From: Syntrophomonas sp. UBA5432
GTDB lineage: Bacteria; Bacillota; Syntrophomonadia; Syntrophomonadales; Syntrophomonadaceae
DNA: 5,327 bases
Reading direction: 5' to 3'
NCBI GenBank assembly: GCA_002424365.1
Contig: DIRQ01000083.1
Coordinates: forward strand, 4,544 to 9,870
Part shown: piece after piece, positions 4,514-5,327 of the stretch
Numbering within the stretch: position 1 is the stretch's first letter
Layout: each line of letters starts with the position of its first letter
Program-made: the position numbers and the translations under genes
The notes under the pieces: model-generated
Databases searched by the model: none
Seen by the model: only the letters and a program-made list of their open reading frames with translations
What the model was told of the DNA's origin: nothing

Positions 4514-5327
4514 ATGAGAGAATATATCCTTTACGTAATTCTTATCTTTATTCCCATCGGAGGAGTCATGACCTACCTTCTTCGCAAGGATGGTCTTCCG
4601 GGGAAATACATAAATATCATAGTAATTCTGTCCCTGCTTATTATTTTATCATTTCCTATTAGTATGGAAAGATTGGGCGGATTAGCCTCCCTGTTAATAT
4701 ATGTACTATTAGTAGTAGTTATGTTCTGGTACATATTGAAAGGCAGAGTGGGCGATTTAGCTGTGCTTACTTCTAAATTATCAACTGGGGAGCAGTTTAT
4801 AAACAATTTGATAAAAAAGGATATGTCTGCTAATCCTGTTATCAATGAACCACCAGACGATGATGAATCATGCCTTATCGAAACAATTGTAGAAATTCCT
4901 GAAAAAGAAGAAGTGCTGGAAGAAGATATAGGCTTAGACATTACTCCTGAAGATAAAAAAGAGGAAGTACAAATAACGGTAGCAGACGAAACCAAGGAAT
5001 TAACAGAACCGGAAGAGAAAATTGCAGAAGTTCAAATTATGACAAATGTTGAAACTGCCCCCGGTCCAGATTTAGCTCCCGAAACGATGCTGGAGGAGAA
5101 GGAAACTGAAGAACATATGCCCGCACCTGAGGAGATTGCTAGCAGTGAAGATACTACCTTACAAAAGGATGTTGATATTCAGATAGAGCCATTAATTCAG
5201 GAAATGGTTGAACCTATACTTGTAGAAGGGGATGAAGCCAAGATAGAAGAAGTAGAACAGGTAGAGAAGGTAGAACAGGTAGAGAAGGTAGAGAAGGTAG
5301 AGAAGGTAGAACAGGTAGAACAGGTAG
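4514..5327 (+). CDS. membrane protein with acidic, repeat-containing tail (3' end cut by window edge)
   Basis: I do not recognise the family. The frame is open from the ATG at 4514 to the right edge, 271 codons. AAGGTGAT at 4501-4508 fits the ribosome binding site, with suitable spacing. Residues 5-23, 32-50 and about 56-76 are strongly hydrophobic and predict three transmembrane helices. Positive residues after helix 1 (R24, K25, K31) and helix 3 (K77, R79) suggest an outside N-terminus and a cytoplasmic tail. From about 105 the tail is dominated by Glu and Asp with scattered Pro and looks disordered. From residue 247 it becomes a tandem Val-Glu-(Gln/Lys) repeat that runs off the window. No enzyme motif is visible. 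It could be a scaffold or an anchor for a domain beyond the edge. It is divergent from the thiolase; any operon partners lie outside the window. Confidence 0.88.
   Translation, partial: MREYILYVILIFIPIGGVMTYLLRKDGLPGKYINIIVILSLLIILSFPISMERLGGLASLLIYVLLVVVMFWYILKGRVGDLAVLTSKLSTGEQFINNLIKKDMSANPVINEPPDDDESCLIETIVEIPEKEEVLEEDIGLDITPEDKKEEVQITVADETKELTEPEEKIAEVQIMTNVETAPGPDLAPETMLEEKETEEHMPAPEEIASSEDTTLQKDVDIQIEPLIQEMVEPILVEGDEAKIEEVEQVEKVEQVEKVEKVEKVEQVEQV
5252..5327 (+). repeat. 9-bp in-frame tandem repeat encoding Val-Glu-(Gln/Lys)
   Basis: Eight complete units of GTAGARMAG start at 5252, 5261, 5270, 5279, 5288, 5297, 5306 and 5315; a ninth is cut at 5324. Two unit types occur, GTAGAACAG (VEQ) and GTAGAGAAG (VEK), in the order Q, K, Q, K, K, K, Q, Q. 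The near identity at the DNA level, including synonymous GAA/GAG that tracks the unit type, points to recent slippage or unequal exchange. The length is a multiple of three, so changes in copy number keep the frame. Confidence 0.95.

Noticed and set aside
4573..4995. A 140-residue Ser-rich minus-strand frame.
   Set aside because: It is antisense to the membrane-protein gene; the Ser richness mirrors the Glu, Asp and Thr codons of that gene. No start signals.
5252..5327. The repeated 9-bp units as a possible CRISPR array or iteron origin.
   Set aside because: Units are contiguous without spacers, keep the reading frame and encode a regular Val-Glu-X pattern within an open gene.

Overview
The window reads as a piece of a clostridial (Firmicutes) chromosome of moderate GC content. 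The basis is strong AGG-type ribosome binding sites, sigma-A-like promoters, compact hairpin-plus-T-run terminators, a Bacillota-type Ku protein and a UPF0251/DUF134 regulator. Together with the thiolase and the CofE-like protein, the protein style resembles syntrophic butyrate oxidisers (Syntrophomonadaceae). That placement is inference from family resemblance, not a database match.

Layout, left to right. (1) Minus strand, 818 to the left edge: nearly complete Ku protein of bacterial non-homologous end joining, missing only its extreme C-terminus. (2) Plus strand, 982-2160: a CofE-like protein of the coenzyme F420-0:L-glutamate ligase superfamily, divergent from ku, with its own promoter and terminator. 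(3) 2198-2358: a non-coding stretch with an imperfect palindrome and a pyrimidine-rich tract. (4) Plus strand, 2418-2789: a DUF134 helix-turn-helix protein behind a near-consensus promoter. (5) A bidirectional terminator at about 2836-2870, shared with the convergent gene (6), a thiolase/acetyl-CoA acetyltransferase on the minus strand (2902-4185). (7) An AT-rich 328-bp divergent control region with several inverted and direct repeats. (8) Plus strand, 4514 to the right edge: the start of an unrecognised membrane protein with three N-terminal transmembrane helices, a long acidic tail and an in-frame 9-bp tandem repeat encoding Val-Glu-(Gln/Lys).

All five genes appear to be separate transcription units within the window, since each is divergent from or terminator-separated from its neighbours. 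They do not form an obvious pathway: DNA repair, a cofactor-ligase-like enzyme of unknown role, a small DNA-binding protein, acyl-CoA metabolism and an envelope protein. I see no CRISPR array, tRNA, rRNA, insertion sequence or defence cassette. The least explained items are the repeat-tailed membrane protein, the CofE-like protein with no visible F420 genes around it, and the repeat-rich control region between the thiolase and the membrane protein.
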